Assembly: GCA_037349105.1 (NCBI GenBank)
Contig: JAYJMM010000121.1
Coordinates: 1,250,001-1,314,000, forward strand
Length of the DNA: 64,000 nucleotides
Source: Limnomonas spitsbergensis
Lineage: Eukaryota > Chlorophyta > Chlorophyceae > Chlamydomonadales
Reading direction: 5' to 3'
A program made the translations under genes and the position numbers. Position 1 is the stretch's first letter, and every line of letters starts with the position of its first letter. Under the pieces are notes generated by a model, which was given only the letters and a program-made list of their open reading frames with translations, ran no database searches and was not told the origin of the DNA. Below, piece by piece: positions 1-10,733 of this stretch.

Positions 1-1318
1 AGCCCAACCATGGCCTAACGAACCTAGCCCAGTCGAGCCCTGCCCAGCAGCCCAACTTACCCCATCCTTTAGCCTTAGCCATGCCCACTAGTCTAGCTAG
101 CTTAGCTCTAAGGCCTCTATCTGGCCCATATCATGGCAAGGCATGGGCACTAAGGGGTTACTATGGTTGTCTGGTACCTTTCATTTATCCATGGCTAGTG
201 CACATGAGGGGCTGCAAACATCATTTGCATGCAATGGTAGTGGGCATGTGAGTCTTAACAGTGACACAAAGATATACCATGTATAGGTAGTATAGGTATA
301 TGAAAATACGCTTGGTGAGGTAGAGAAGGGATGGTGCGCATACTATATCCTTTGATTGGTCACCCTTTGTTGCTCGTCCGAACTTTGTCATGCGGTCATG
401 TACATGGACGTTAATGCCATGCAATCGTGTGTAGGGATGGTAATGCCGTATTAAGCCGTGTTTTTCGTCGCTGCCTATCCTTATGGAGCCTCACGTATTC
501 TGTACCGCAGCTCTCTGCACTCCACCTTAAGGTAGCCGATCAACAAATACCTTAACGTAAAACCGGGTAGATTTCGCTCAAACATAATTTATGATTCGGG
601 TGCACGGACCTGGATGCCCGTTAATATAAATTCAAAAATCGCCGTTGCGCGGAGTGTCATCCAGGTGCCCAGCCAGGTGCCGTTGCGCGGAGTGTCAGCC
701 AGGTGTATTAATATTATTGTACCTGATGAGCGGCGTTAAATTAAATGATCTGCAAACAAAAATGCGATTTTATTTTTATTTGTTTGGCTTCGCACAACGA
801 AAGTTTAAATTATTGTTTAGAAGGGGGTGCAGACCCTATCTGGTTTTACGACATAAAGGTATATGCATAGGTATAGAAGCTGTCTAAGGCCCTAGGGGGG
901 ATAAGGGGCTCGTAATTGACTCACTGGTACGGTTCCAATAGCTGATGAGCTAGTGTTGGTTTGTTGGTCTGTTGGACTCTTGAGATGCTCAGATGGGGCT
1001 TGAGGGGAATGCCAATACCGTAGAATGCCTTTGACTTCGCTCAAAAATAATTAATTATATAATCATAATATGACCAGCGATGCGCGGAGATGAACGCGGG
1101 TTTCCGTCGTCATCGCTGCGCGGAGAGGCGAATAGTGGTTGAAATGACCCCTACGCGGCGATAAATAAAATAAGTTTAAAAAAGCTGCTGCTGCGCGGCC
1201 GTTTTTAAATTCTTTTTAGCTGCGCGACGAAAAAAAAGAAATGTTTTTTGGAGGGTGCGCGGACCCTAAGGCGTTTTACGGTAGGCCAGGACTAGGCTGG
1301 AGTTGTATAGTGGGACAG
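1..1318. other. gene-free DNA with a degenerate direct repeat
   Basis: No credible gene. Two related blocks, about 569-870 and 1027-1280, share an order of motifs: a 'TTCGCTCAAA' stretch followed by AT-rich sequence, then GCGCGGA-type GC motifs, then a GGGTGC-GACCCTA box ending near 'GTTTTACG'. This reads as an old tandem or dispersed repeat. The two short open frames in this stretch have no family resemblance. Confidence 0.4.
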
Positions 1319-2021
1319 TCAGGTAGCCTGATAATCAGGGAAGTTCCCGGGGTATGCCAAGTGGCCAGTTTTTGCCGAGCAGGGTCTTTTTTTTGACCGG
1401 CGTACGCCGGGCGGGGGGTCTGAAAATGCCCGGCGGTGAGGTCTTTTTTTAAAGACCCGGTGCAAACTAAAGCCTCGCTCGACCACAGCGGTTTGGCACG
1501 TAATAGTGAAGGCCACATAAATGAGCTGCACCACATCGGGGATTTCAGACTCGTGGGCTCTTATAATCTGGGACAAACACGCTCGCATAGGGATCTTGGC
1601 AAAGCGATTGACGGACTCTGCAATCCAGCCCTTCAGCAACTGAAACTCAGCATCGAGCTTTGCCTCCATGGCGACACTCTCGAAAAAGGTTTTGCCACAG
1701 AAGTGGGACTTCAATGTGGCAAACTCAGAGTGGAGGTGCGAGACCAAGACGTCATCACCCATGCCCAGATATGAAGTAAAGCGGGTCAAACGCCGCGAAA
1801 GCGTCCAATACTTCCAGATTGCCAAAGCGCGACTCAAGGCCCTCCAACAACTCAGAGGCTTTCGCAGGGATCTCTGTCGTTTCTGGCTGAGGCACTGCGA
1901 TCCGCGTGAGCCAGGACATAATACCGGTATTTCCCTTTGCCTTCTTTGCGGGAGGGGGTTCTTTAGCAGTTTCTGTGCGATCGATCATCTCGACGTCGCA
2001 ATCTGAGTTGGTGTCCGTCAT
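1319..2021 (-). pseudogene. decayed hAT-type transposase, frameshifted
   Basis: Two overlapping minus-strand frames form one broken protein. The first (ATG at 2021, stop at 1755) carries a basic PPPAKKAK stretch and a segment ending LDAFAAFDPLYF, like the region before the C-terminal domain of hAT transposases and ZNF862-like derivatives. The second frame (to 1319) continues with TSYLGMGDDVL and contains QTAVVERGFSLHRVFKKR, matching the hAT dimerisation-domain signature (xxxxERxFS followed by a basic stretch). The frames overlap between about 1755 and 1837, so one indel separates them. No catalytic DDE core is present, so the element is internally deleted and inactive. CCGGCG-rich inverted motifs with GAAAATG lie on both sides (about 1390-1430 and 2070-2200) and may be remnants of subterminal repeats. 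Confidence 0.6.
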
Positions 2022-3187
2022 TTCAAGAAGATATTTTGCCGGGGAGGGTCTGGTCAGAGATGAAATCCCCCCGGCTGACGCCGGAGTTATAGTCAGCTAA
2101 ACCCCCATTTTCCCCGGCTGACGCCGGAAAGGGGTTCGCAGAATACCCGGCGAAAATGTGCCTTCGGCCCATTTTCCCCGGCGCCGGGCCCGGCGTCACT
2201 TCCCTGCTGATAATATAACCTCGACTGAGACTTACCGAATTCTACATGTAAAGCCTTGTGGAAGGGTAGCAGTGCTTAGCTTCTGGACTCGGGTTTATCG
2301 TACGTCTACGTCACTCACCCTCCCCCACCCGCATGCATCGGACAGATTCCGCAAATGCTCTGGATACCGTTTGAAACAATACCGGGTGTGGCGCTCGCTG
2401 AGACGTGAGCAAGCTCTAACTTTCGATGCAGTTGCTCTATTCAATTTGATTCCGGTAGGAGATACTATTATAAGGGATGAGAAGATTTAAAACTTTTTAT
2501 TTGTTGTGTGATGAGGGCCTATTCCATGAGACTGGTCAATTTAAGGAAGTACCGGTAGTCAATTTAAAAAAATGATGGTCATGGCTTTAGAAGCTCACCG
2601 ATTTTGACAAATTGTAACGCTTTCTAAGCTCACAGAGTGGTTACATGACAGAGGTATAAAACAAGTTTGTGAGACAGGTCTCAACGCCCCCCCCTAATTG
2701 TGTAGACACTGATTTGCATCGGGCGTATTAGGTCCCTATTCCGTATCCCGGATATATTCCGGAACCGAAGGTATTATTTACTTTACTCGACTACCCCCTT
2801 TCCTGGTACCAGTGCTATTAGTGCACATTGACACGCAGTTAACCATATTTACCTTATTACATTTACTGCTAGGACCCCGCGGTCGAACCTTTTTGGGCAG
2901 AGCCCAGAAGTGTTACGTCATAAACATTCTACTGTTAGGTCCGAATTTACATATGGTGGAATCGGACTCCTCATGCCGTACTTCATATTTGATGGCATCA
3001 GGCTCATATTTCCGAAGTGGTTGTAATTGAGCGCTCCAGAGATGGTGTAATTTCGGCCAACATGGCTCGACAGGTAAGAAAATGGCCGACACGTGTTTTA
3101 ACACAGTACCGTATTGTTAAACGGTGCGATACAATACGGTAAACAGTACGGGACTTGGACCCAAACGGTCGTTCTGGGTAACCCTGT
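2022..3187. other. intergenic stretch, no gene seen
   Basis: No credible gene. Around 2870-2935 there is a diverged copy of a repeat seen elsewhere in the window (a GGGCAGAGCCCAGAAGTGT-like core followed by ACGTCATAAAC), interpreted below as a LINE 3' tag. The rest holds only short open frames. On the minus strand this interval is the 3' flank of the proteasome gene. Confidence 0.4.
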
Positions 3188-6100
3188 CTACCACGCCCCA
3201 ATGGCATGCTTGGTCGGCTCCTTGAACAGCTGGTAGTCCCACTTCATATCCAGGCGGAAGGGCTCGCTGATGGTCACGCCGGCGGCGGTCGACTTGGCGA
3301 TCTGGAACTTGTTCACGCTCTGCTTGTCGCGATAGTAGCACACCTGTGACAGGTAGCCGGGAGGAAGGGGGTCAAGATCAATCATCCACACCTTATGAGA
3401 GGGAAATGGCTATGGCACGATAGTAGCACACCTGTGACAGGTAGCCGGGAGGAAAGGGGGTCAAGATCAATCAATCCCACCTTCTGAGAGGTGTGATCAC
3501 CGGGTTCTATGTTCCTGCCCCCTTGCTGAGGAGAGTGGCATGGCTACACCATAGTCCTGGCTGTGCACGGTAGCTGGAATTGAGCTCTGTCATTCCCTAC
3601 CAGCACCGCGTGGCTAAGCTTTCAGGAGGGTCCAGTGGGTAAGCACCATTCTACACCTGATGAGAGGAAATTGTCACGGCGTGGATGGCGGCCCACACGA
3701 CACTGTCCTCTCAGTGGGGCACAAATGTTTTTTTGGCAAAGCCCACCCGTGTGGTCAAGGGTCGCTGCGGGCGCAGCCCCCGGAGTCACCCCGTGCCTGT
3801 CAGTCAGTCAGTCAGCTGCGGGCGCAGCCCCCGGAGTCACCCCGTGCCTGTCAGTCAGTCAGTCAGCTGCGGGTGCAGCCCCCGGAGTCACCCCGTGCCT
3901 GTCAGTCAGTCAGTCAGCTGCGGGTGCAGCCCCCGGAGTCACCCCGTGCCTGTCAGTCAGTCAGTCAGCCGCGGGTGCAGCCCCCGGAGTCACCCCGTGC
4001 CTGTCAGTCAGTCAGTCAGCCGCGGGCGCAGCCCCCGGAGTCACCCCGTGCCTGTCAGTCAGCCGCAGGCGCAGCCCCCGGAGTCACCCCGTGCCTGTAA
4101 GTCAGTCAGTCAGTCAGCCGCGGGCGCAGGCCCCGGAGTCACCCCGTGCCTGTCAGTCAGTCAGTCAGCCGCGGGCGCAGGCCCCGGAGTCACCCCGTGC
4201 CTGTCAGTCAGTCAGTCAGCTGCAGGCGCAGGCTCCGGAGTCACCCCGTGCCTGTCAGTCAGTCAGTCAGCCGCGGGCGCAGCCCCCGGAGTCACCCTGT
4301 GCCTGTCAGTCAGTCAGTCAGCTGCAGGCGCAGGCCCCGGAGTCATCCCGTGCCTGTCAGTCAGTCAGTCAGCTGCAGGCGCAGGCCCCGGAGTCACCCC
4401 GTGCCTGTCAGTCAGTCAGTCAGCCGCGGGCGCAGCCCCCGGAGTCACCCTGTGCCTGTCAGTCAGTCAGTCAGCTGCAGGCGCAGGCCCCGGAGTCACC
4501 CCGTGCCTGTCAGTCAGTCAGTCAGCCGCAGGCGCAGCCCCCGGAGTCACCCCGTGCCTGTCAGTCAGTCAGTCAGCTGCGGGCGCAGCCCCCGGAGTCA
4601 CCCCGTGCCTGTCAGTCAGTCAGTCAGCTGCGGGTGCAGCCCCCGGAGTCACCCCGTGCCTGTCAGTCAGTCAGTCAGCTGCGGGTGCAGCCCCCGGAGT
4701 CACCCCGTGCCTGTCAGTCAGTCAGTCAGCCGCGGGTGCAGCCCCCGGAGTCACCCCGTGCCTGTCAGTCAGTCAGTCAGCCGCGGGCGCAGCCCCCGGA
4801 GTCACCCCGTGCCTGTCAGTCAGCCGCAGGCGCAGCCCCCGGAGTCACCCCGTGCCTGTAAGTCAGTCAGTCAGTCAGCCGCGGGCGCAGGCCCCGGAGT
4901 CACCCCGTGCCTGTCAGTCAGTCAGTCAGCCGCGGGCGCAGGCCCCGGAGTCACCCCGTGCCTGTCAGTCAGTCAGTCAGCTGCAGGCGCAGGCTCCGGA
5001 GTCACCCCGTGCCTGTCAGTCAGTCAGTCAGCCGCGGGCGCAGCCCCCGGAGTCACCCTGTGCCTGTCAGTCAGTCAGTCAGCTGCAGGCGCAGGCCCCG
5101 GAGTCACCCCGTGCCTGTCAGTCAGTCAGTCAGCTGCAGGCGCAGGCCCCGGAGTCACCCCGTGCCTGTCAGTCAGTCAGTCAGCCGCGGGCGCAGCCCC
5201 CGGAGTCACCCTGTGCCTGTCAGTCAGTCAGTCAGCTGCAGGCGCAGGCCCCGGAGTCACCCCGTGCCTGTCAGTCAGTCAGTCAGCCGCAGGCGCAGCC
5301 CCCGGAGTCACCCCGTGCCTGTCAGTCAGTCAGTCAGCCGCGGGCGCAGCCCCCGGAGTCACCCCGTGCCTGTCAGTCAGTCAGTCAGCCGCGGGCGCAG
5401 CCCCCGGAGTCACACCGTGCCTGTCAGTCAGTCAGTCAGCCGCAGGCGCAGCCCCCGGAGTCACCCCGTGCCTGTCAGCCTGTCAGTCAGCCGCGGGCGC
5501 AGCCCCCGGAGTCACCCCGTGCCTGTCAGTCAGTCAGTCAGCCGCGGGCGCAGCCCCCGGAGTCACCCCGTGCCTGTCAGCCTGTCAGTCAGCCGCGGGC
5601 GCAGCCCCCGGAGTCTTCCCGTGCCCCCGGAGTCACCCCGTGCCCCCGGAGTCACCCCGTGCCTGTCAGTCAGTCAGTCAGTCAGCCTGTTCATTCTGGA
5701 ACATACCGGAAACTTTGTGCGCTTCAGCGCAAATCCGCCGACTACATTTACAAAGGTTATTCCTGACGGACCTCAAAGGCTGAGGTGCAGACATGAGAAA
5801 CTCACCTCCCAAGGCTGGATCTCTCAGCGCATACGCTGTGAGGTGTCACGCGTCGGCTGCAACTTTGCGTCTCTATTTCAATTCAATGCGCATAAATACC
5901 AACACGCACTTGCCCAGCGATATAATTGCAGCAAATGTTTTCAAATCCTGCAAAATGGAGACAGGGTTTGCATGGGGTCCAGGTGACTCCGTCCGCACCT
6001 GCACCTGCCCTCCGAAAAGTCGCATACCCGACTCCTCTGCCGTTTTTCGTGCTGCGCAGCAGCACCTCTGACTACCGGTACTTGTTCCGTTTGCTTGTAT

Positions 6101-8621
6101 ATGACAGGTATGGGATCAACAAAATAGTAATCTAGGTGGATGCAAGCTTGCATTCCTGGGTGACAAATAGCCACGGGAAGGCGGTGAACACGATCATGAT
6201 CCGGGTGCGTCCAAGCCTGCAAGCGATTGGACCCCCCTCCCATCCTCCTCCACCTCCTCCTCCTCTGCTCCCCAGTCCCCACTCATGCTTCCACCCCACC
6301 ACATAGAGCCAACATGCTCAGCTACCCCTCAGCTCCTCCCAGTGATATTCTTGTTAGCGATTTATTGCCCTAGGGCGATTAAATATTATTTAAGAAGGGC
6401 ACAATTGACTCCCTGATCGCCAAGATCACACATTTTCACACTGGTAATTCCACACTTTTTCACACCAGTACGCATTTGAAATGATTCCTAGATATGAAAA
6501 GAAATTCCTCCTCTCCCACCTTGAGGGCGTCGTGGATAAGGGCAACAGCCTCCTCCTCGCTCATGTCGTCGCGTTGTCGCTCGCGGAACAGCGGCCGGGC
6601 GAGCTGGCTGGCGAAGCCTGCATGGAAGGAGAGGGGGGCGATGAGGTGGCGAGTAACAGGGGAGATCCATCGGAGAGAGGCGGGGCAAATGCAACCGCAT
6701 GGACCGTGAGGTGGAGATACATACTAGGGCAGGAGAGGGACAATTTAGTAAGGGGCAGTCAACCAACTACCAGGTCTCACACCTTGGGAGGTGTGAATCC
6801 CTTCTGACCTCAAACTCGATCAGTACAAGAAATGTTAAGCCTGTGACATGACCTGGAGAGTGGACTACGAGCATACCGGAGGCTCCACAACCACAACCAT
6901 CCCACCATCACCCAACTCTATCGCCCCGTCCCAATGCCCCATCATCACTCGACAGCCCGTGGATCCCCAACTCGTTCCCACCCACATCAGGCCCCCTCCC
7001 ATTCACACCCTTGTCTCACTACCCACCTCCCTCCCATTCACACCCTCCTCCCACTATCCCCCCCCCCCCTCCCACCATCAGTCCTCCCTCTTACCCTGCC
7101 CCCTACCTCCCCCCCAACTGACACAATGCTCCCCCCCCCTCCCTCCCATTCACACCATCCTCTCACTACCCCCCCCCCCCCTCCCATTCACACCATCCTC
7201 CCACTACCCCCCTCCCTCCCATTCACACCATCCTCTCACTACCCCCCCCCTCCCATTCACACCATCCTCCCACTACCCCCCCCCTCCCATTCACACCATC
7301 CTCCCACTACCCCCCTCCCTCCCATTCACACCATCCTCCCACTACCCCCCTCCCTCCCATTCACACCATCCTCCCACTACCCCCTCCCTCCCATTCACAC
7401 CATCCTCCCACTCCCCCCCTCCCCCCATTCACACCATCCTCCCACTATCCCCCCCCTCCCATTCACACCATCCTCCCACCACCCCCTCCCTCCCATTCAC
7501 ACCATCCTCCCACTACCCCCCTCCCTCCCATTCACACCATCCTCCCACTACCCCCCTCCCTCCCATTCACACCATCCTCCCACGACCCCTCCCCCCCATT
7601 CACACCATCCTCCCACTATCCCCCCTCTCCCATTCACACCATCCTCCCACTACCCCCCCCCCCCTCCCATTCACACCATCCTCCCCCCCCCCCCCCCCCC
7701 CCCCCCCCATCCCCATCCCCTCCCATTCATACCATCCCCCCCCTCCCCCTCCCATTCACACCATCCTCCCACTACCCCCCCCCCCTCCCACCATCAGTCC
7801 TCCCTCTTACCCTGCCCCCTACCTCCCCCCCAACTGACACAATGCTCCCACCCTCTCCCACCCAAACCGCACCCCGCCCATCCTCCTCCCCACCCTCCTC
7901 CTCCCCCTCACCTGTTGTGACGTGCGAGTCAACGTAGTGCGTGCCCTGCATGGTCACCATGCCGAGGAAGGGCACTCCACCCACCACCAGGGAGTTCCAC
8001 AAAGGGTTCATCTTGTTGCGCCGGTTGTACATCACACGGTTCAGGTACGAGTACACCTGGAAGCAAAAAAGTGGGGACGTACATCATACGGCTGAGGTGC
8101 ACATGCATATGAAAGTTTGAAAATTGTATGGTTGTACATCACCGGACAGAGACACAAGTACACCATGACATATCATGCTGTACAACATGTCCACGAGGTA
8201 CGAGCATACCAGGATGTACACATTACAGAGAAAAAGCTGCCAACAGCTTGAGTCGCTTCGTTTTTCATGATTATGAATCAATCATTTACATCCAATTAAA
8301 ATGAAGCATCAGCATGGTTGCATACCGGTATGGCAATGCTGGGGTACGAGGACACTTGGAAATAAGTTTCAGTGCTGCACATCAAGGGCTGTGGTAGAGA
8401 GACATCACAACATGTGAAATAAACCTGCTCAACACCCCACACTTCATTCAGGGGGTGTCAACTGAATCCTATCATTCAAGACAGGGCCTATTCAGGGGGT
8501 ATCAACTGAATCCTATAATTGAAGACAGGGCATTGAGGACCTATTCATTTTGCAAGCCCGTTCACACCTGAGGGGGAGTCAGCTGGATCCCGTCATCGGT
8601 GCAGTAGTCATCCGTAGTGAG
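3188..8621 (-). CDS. PSMB4: 20S proteasome subunit beta type-4, C-terminal half (4 exons)
   Basis: Non-catalytic beta subunit of the 20S proteasome core (PSMB4; PBG1 in plants). Four minus-strand exons join in phase: 8621-8568 (LTTDDYCTDDGIQLTPPQ; 5' edge approximate), 8056-7912 (VYSYLNRVMYNRRNKMNPLW, then LVVGG, GTHYVDSHVTT), 6617-6520 (GFASQLARPLFRE, MSEEEAVALIHDALK) and 3343-3188 (VCYYRDKQSVNKFQIAK, GVTISEPF, ending AIGAW and TAG). All inner junctions are AG/GT. About 150 residues are recovered, matching the family's C-terminal half including the YNRRNK, HVTTGF and YRDKxxVNKFQIAK blocks. The N-terminal half, with the TGTSV-like first strands, is not found upstream, where a Gln-rich gene begins within about 250 bases. 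The locus is therefore 5'-truncated, interrupted or misassembled. The large introns hold the 51-bp and C-rich arrays. Confidence 0.88.
3416..3485 (-). repeat. duplicated acceptor edge of the last proteasome exon
   Basis: About 70 bases repeat 3330-3395 nearly base for base, including the AG acceptor, the first codons (VCYY...) of the last PSMB4 exon and the pyrimidine-rich tract upstream on the minus strand. The copy lies at the 3' side of the intron and cannot continue the reading frame, so it is a decoy 3' splice site about 85 bases before the real one. Confidence 0.8.
3765..5690. repeat. 51-bp minisatellite with higher-order structure
   Basis: About 37 copies of a 51-bp unit: three to four GTCA repeats, then CAGCCGCGGGCGCAGCCCCC, then GGAGTCACCCCGTGCCT. 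Because 51 is a multiple of 3, very long frames stay open on the plus strand; they are not genes. Unit variants recur in the same order: a unique CCTGTAAGTCAG variant at about 4097 reappears at about 4858, so a block of about 761 bp was duplicated. The array lies in the last intron of PSMB4. Confidence 0.95.
5685..6075 (+). repeat. dispersed repeat, copy 1 (about 390 bp)
   Basis: Clearly related to 11616-12035. Shared blocks include TTCTGGAAC, ACCTCAAAGGC(T/C)GAGGTGCAGA, ATGAGAAACTC, AAGGCTGGATC, and a tail with GGGTTTGCATGGGGTCCAGG and GCTGCGCAGCAGCACCTCTGA. There is no intact protein and no visible terminal repeats. Probably a mobile-element or pseudogene remnant; this copy sits in a PSMB4 intron. 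Confidence 0.75.
6985..7830. repeat. C-rich array (minus strand G-rich), about 31-34 bp unit
   Basis: About 22 copies of a unit built around CCATTCACACCATCCTCCCA plus a run of C and CCTCCC, broken by a pure poly-C tract at about 7684-7708. The flanks at about 7070-7135 and 7780-7850 are near-identical to each other (ACCATCAGTCCTCCCTCTTA, then ACTGACACAATGCTCCC), so the array is bracketed by a direct repeat. It lies in a PSMB4 intron; the sense strand of that gene is G-rich here. Confidence 0.93.
8077..8540 (-). repeat. decoy exon edges in the proteasome intron between 8057 and 8567
   Basis: Degraded copies of both neighbouring exon edges. Copies of the acceptor edge of exon 8056-7912 (plus-strand form GGTACGAGTACACCTGGAAG) appear at about 8190-8216 and 8341-8366, with related TACATCA-CGG pieces at about 8077-8160. 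Copies of the donor edge of exon 8621-8568 (plus-strand form GAGGGGGAGTCAGCTGGATCC) appear at about 8451-8480 and 8492-8520 as CAGGGGGT(G/A)TCAACTGAATCC. Confidence 0.75.
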
Positions 8622-8831
8622 CTCGTAAACAGGGTATCCATGGCATCATAACTGTATACCGTAGCTTTGATTTGCGTTCCCTCGGGTAAGAAACAACAAT
8701 TTCTTTTAATGCTGTCGTCAGGACAAAGTATCGACCAAACTCTAAATTCCTGAATGACAAAGGCGATCGGTGATGAGCATTTTCATGGATCCCTCACCCC
8801 CTAACAAATTAAAATATAAATGAAGGCAAAT

Positions 8832-9540
8832 TTAAATTATAAAACAGACAGGTCCCGGTCCCATAATGCACCTTCGGTTCGCTAAACAAAAGCTGAGGTA
8901 AGGAACTGCCATAATCTGCTGGTACTGCTGGTGTTGCGTGTACTGCGCATAGTATTCTGCCTCCAGGCGGCGCCGCTGCTCCTCCCCCTCCTCCTCCTCC
9001 TCCTCCTCTTCGCTGCCCTCCTCGCCCTCCCCCTCCTCCGGACCTGAGGAGGAGCCGTCAGAGGAGGTTCCGGAGGATGACGAAGCGCCAGCCTGGACAT
9101 TCCCCAGGAGGGCAGGGGGGACTGATGCGGCGTACTGCCAAGGACCATACTGCTGCTGCGGTACACATTTTCCTGGCATGCCCGGCTGGCACTGCACGAG
9201 CTGCTGGCCAGCATGAGGAGCGTACAGCTGGCCTACCGCTGAGGGCACGCCCGGGAATGGATAACCGTACTGCCCACCGGATGGCGGCATGGGAAAGCCC
9301 GGTGGTGGAAAGCCATACTGCCCACTGGTTGGCATTACAGCAGGCAGCAGGCCCGGCTGCCTCTGCTGTTGCCCCTGCTGTTGGTGTTGCTGCTGCTGCT
9401 GCTGCTGCTGCAACAGCTGTTGCATGTACTGCTGCTGCTGCAAGTACTGCGACTGGACCGGCAGCTGGCCAGGCTGCTGAACCTGCTGCTGCAGTGTGTG
9501 CTGCTGGGGAGGCGGTATGTACTGCTGAACGTACAGCCCA
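8832..9540 (-). CDS. Gln-rich low-complexity protein, large exon (partial gene)
   Basis: A minus-strand frame enters from about 9540 with a VQQYIPPPQQH-like start and an HTLQQQVQQPGQLP stretch. It continues through QQQQYMQQLLQQQQQQQQ, Pro/Gly/Tyr-rich repeats (GQYGFPPPGFPMPP, GGQYGYPFPGVP), a Ser/acidic tract (SSSSGTSSDGSSS, then runs of E) and a terminal EAEYYAQYTQHQQYQQ. The frame stops at 8832; the last 20 or so residues could instead be intronic. Composition suggests an intrinsically disordered, prion-like nuclear or RNA-associated protein; no folded domain is visible. Possible acceptors are after TTTTAG (about 9561) or after TACGTTCAG (about 9530). The 5' end is unresolved. Confidence 0.5.
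9380..9450 (-). repeat. CAG/CTG triplet tract encoding polyglutamine
   Basis: CTG-rich on the plus strand, CAG-rich on the coding minus strand, giving an eight-Gln run and further QQQ blocks inside the Gln-rich exon. A coding microsatellite expected to vary in length. Confidence 0.85.
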
Positions 9541-9541
9541 T

Positions 9542-9790
9542 GAAATTCGACCCCAATCTAAAACCATATTTACCATACTACGAGCATATAATTGATCAAA
9601 ACCCCAACGAGTAGCAGAAAAACGTAAAATATATAATTGTTTACTGCTACCCGGGGATAAAGCCGTAGCGGATAAAGCACCTGCAATAACTAAACCAAAG
9701 GGTAATGTTTTGACTCCCCAAGGTATAAATAAAAAAATACCTGATAAAAGAGCCGATGATTCTCTAAAGCGCACTGCGGCCCTTCACCTA
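9542..9790 (-). pseudogene. nad5: nuclear copy of mitochondrial nad5 (3' part)
   Basis: AT-rich segment unlike its neighbours. On the minus strand it reads SSALLSGIFLFIPWGVKTLP, then GLVIAGALSATALSPG and RWGFDQLYARSMVN, ending LDWGRISW. The hydrophobic helices and the (K/R)W-FD-(L/V)Y block match the C-terminal region of NADH dehydrogenase subunit 5, and codon use is strongly A/T-ending. Only about 75 codons remain, cut off at both sides: a NUMT. It merges directly into the Gln-rich exon, so organelle DNA may supply the acceptor region there. Identification as nad5 is by family resemblance read by eye. Confidence 0.6.
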
Positions 9791-9823
9791 AGGTGGAGGA
9801 GCCGCGGCGTAACTCCTCGAGCT

Positions 9824-9876
9824 CCAAGCAGCCGCCCGGGCAATAAGCTACGCTGCTTGCCCGGGCGGCAGCTTGG
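9824..9876. repeat. GC-rich palindromic hairpin
   Basis: A 20-base arm starting CCAAGCAGCCGCCCGGGCAA pairs with TTGCCCGGGCGGCAGCTTGG across a loop of about 13 bases, with one or two mismatches. A second short pairing around CTCCTCGAGCTCC lies just to its left. Such GC hairpins in AT-rich surroundings are characteristic of Volvox organelle genomes, which supports an organelle origin for 9542 to about 10020. The AT-rich sequence at 9890-10020 has no recognisable gene. Confidence 0.8.
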
Positions 9877-10235
9877 ACCTCTTGGAGCCGCTTCTTTAAA
9901 TGTTGCCGAAAAACTATTCGTAAACAACTTAATACCTCACCGAAGCCCTTTAAGAATCTTTATTTCCTTAAATACAAATTAGAGAACACTTAAACTAGCC
10001 TTTATTCAGAATTTAGTTGAATGTTTAATCCATAGTAATCCATAGCTGCCGGTCATACACCTGGCCACTGAGAGGCCTCGGTAATGACGGGCATGCCAGA
10101 AGTGCCTGTGGAGGGGGTACAGAGCCACATGTCAGAGTGGCGGAATTTCAACTGAGTTTATCATCAGGAGATTTCGAAAACCATGGATTTTGGGAATCTG
10201 GATTTTAACACAACAGTGTTGAAACCAGCCGTTTT

Positions 10236-10392
10236 GAACGCCGTGGATTTGCAACACCATGGATTTGCAACACCATGGATTTGCAACACCATGGATTTGC
10301 AACACCATGGATTTGCAACACCATGGATTTGCAACACCATGGATTTGCAACACCATGGATTTGCAACACCATGGATTTGCAACACCATGATT
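10236..10392. repeat. 18-bp tandem array
   Basis: About 8.5 near-perfect copies of GCAACACCATGGATTTGC. The unit is a multiple of 3, so several frames stay open; not a gene. Degenerate continuations flank it (about 10175-10235 and 10393-10470). Confidence 0.95.
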
Positions 10393-10633
10393 TTAAACAC
10401 CGTTCTTTCTACACCATCGATTTCCAAAAACATGGATGAACAGCGCCGGATGAATTTCAACACCGTGGTACCAAACCGAGAAAGACCAAGCGTGCCTTGG
10501 CAGATTAATCATAAACGGCGTATGTCTCCGCTTAGAGAGGCAGACCGAACCGACCCGATCCGTAAGGGAAAACTGATCCCCAACCCTTCGGTAGACAGGC
10601 CCCCAATTGTATAAAGTATACATGCCCCCATAC

Positions 10634-10733
10634 CTGAAAAGCTGCAGCATCCGCCATACTGCTGGAAGGTCCCTTGCTTCTGTCGCAATGGTGGCCTCCT
10701 CTGCGAAGGCTGCTGCTGGTACAAGTGCTGCAG
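10634..10733 (-). CDS. possible Gln-rich upstream exon
   Basis: The minus strand after a CCTCAG acceptor reads LQHLYQQQPSQRRPPLRQKQ, then GTFQQYGGCC, ending at a good donor (TTTTCAG|GTATGG). The style matches the 8832-9540 exon, and the two are separated by the 18-bp array and the organelle insertion. The exon ends one base into a codon, and no acceptor of matching phase was found at the next exon, so a further exon or another model is possible. Confidence 0.35.

Noticed and set aside
3765..5690. CRISPR-like repeat structure
   Set aside because: Units are contiguous without unique spacers, lengths are wrong, and the context is eukaryotic with spliced genes. The same holds for the other arrays.
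3635..5986. Open frames of 359-693 residues on the plus strand
   Set aside because: They are translations of the 51-bp array, whose unit is divisible by 3; all three frames are open and composition is unit-driven. The array lies in a PSMB4 intron.
6848..7920. Pro/His/Ser-rich frames of about 330 residues (hydroxyproline-rich wall protein?)
   Set aside because: Two frames are open across the same C-rich array, in antisense to PSMB4, with no signal peptide; array artefact.
9077..9774. Ala-rich frames over the Gln-rich exon on both strands
   Set aside because: Shadows of the polyglutamine CAG tract in other frames.
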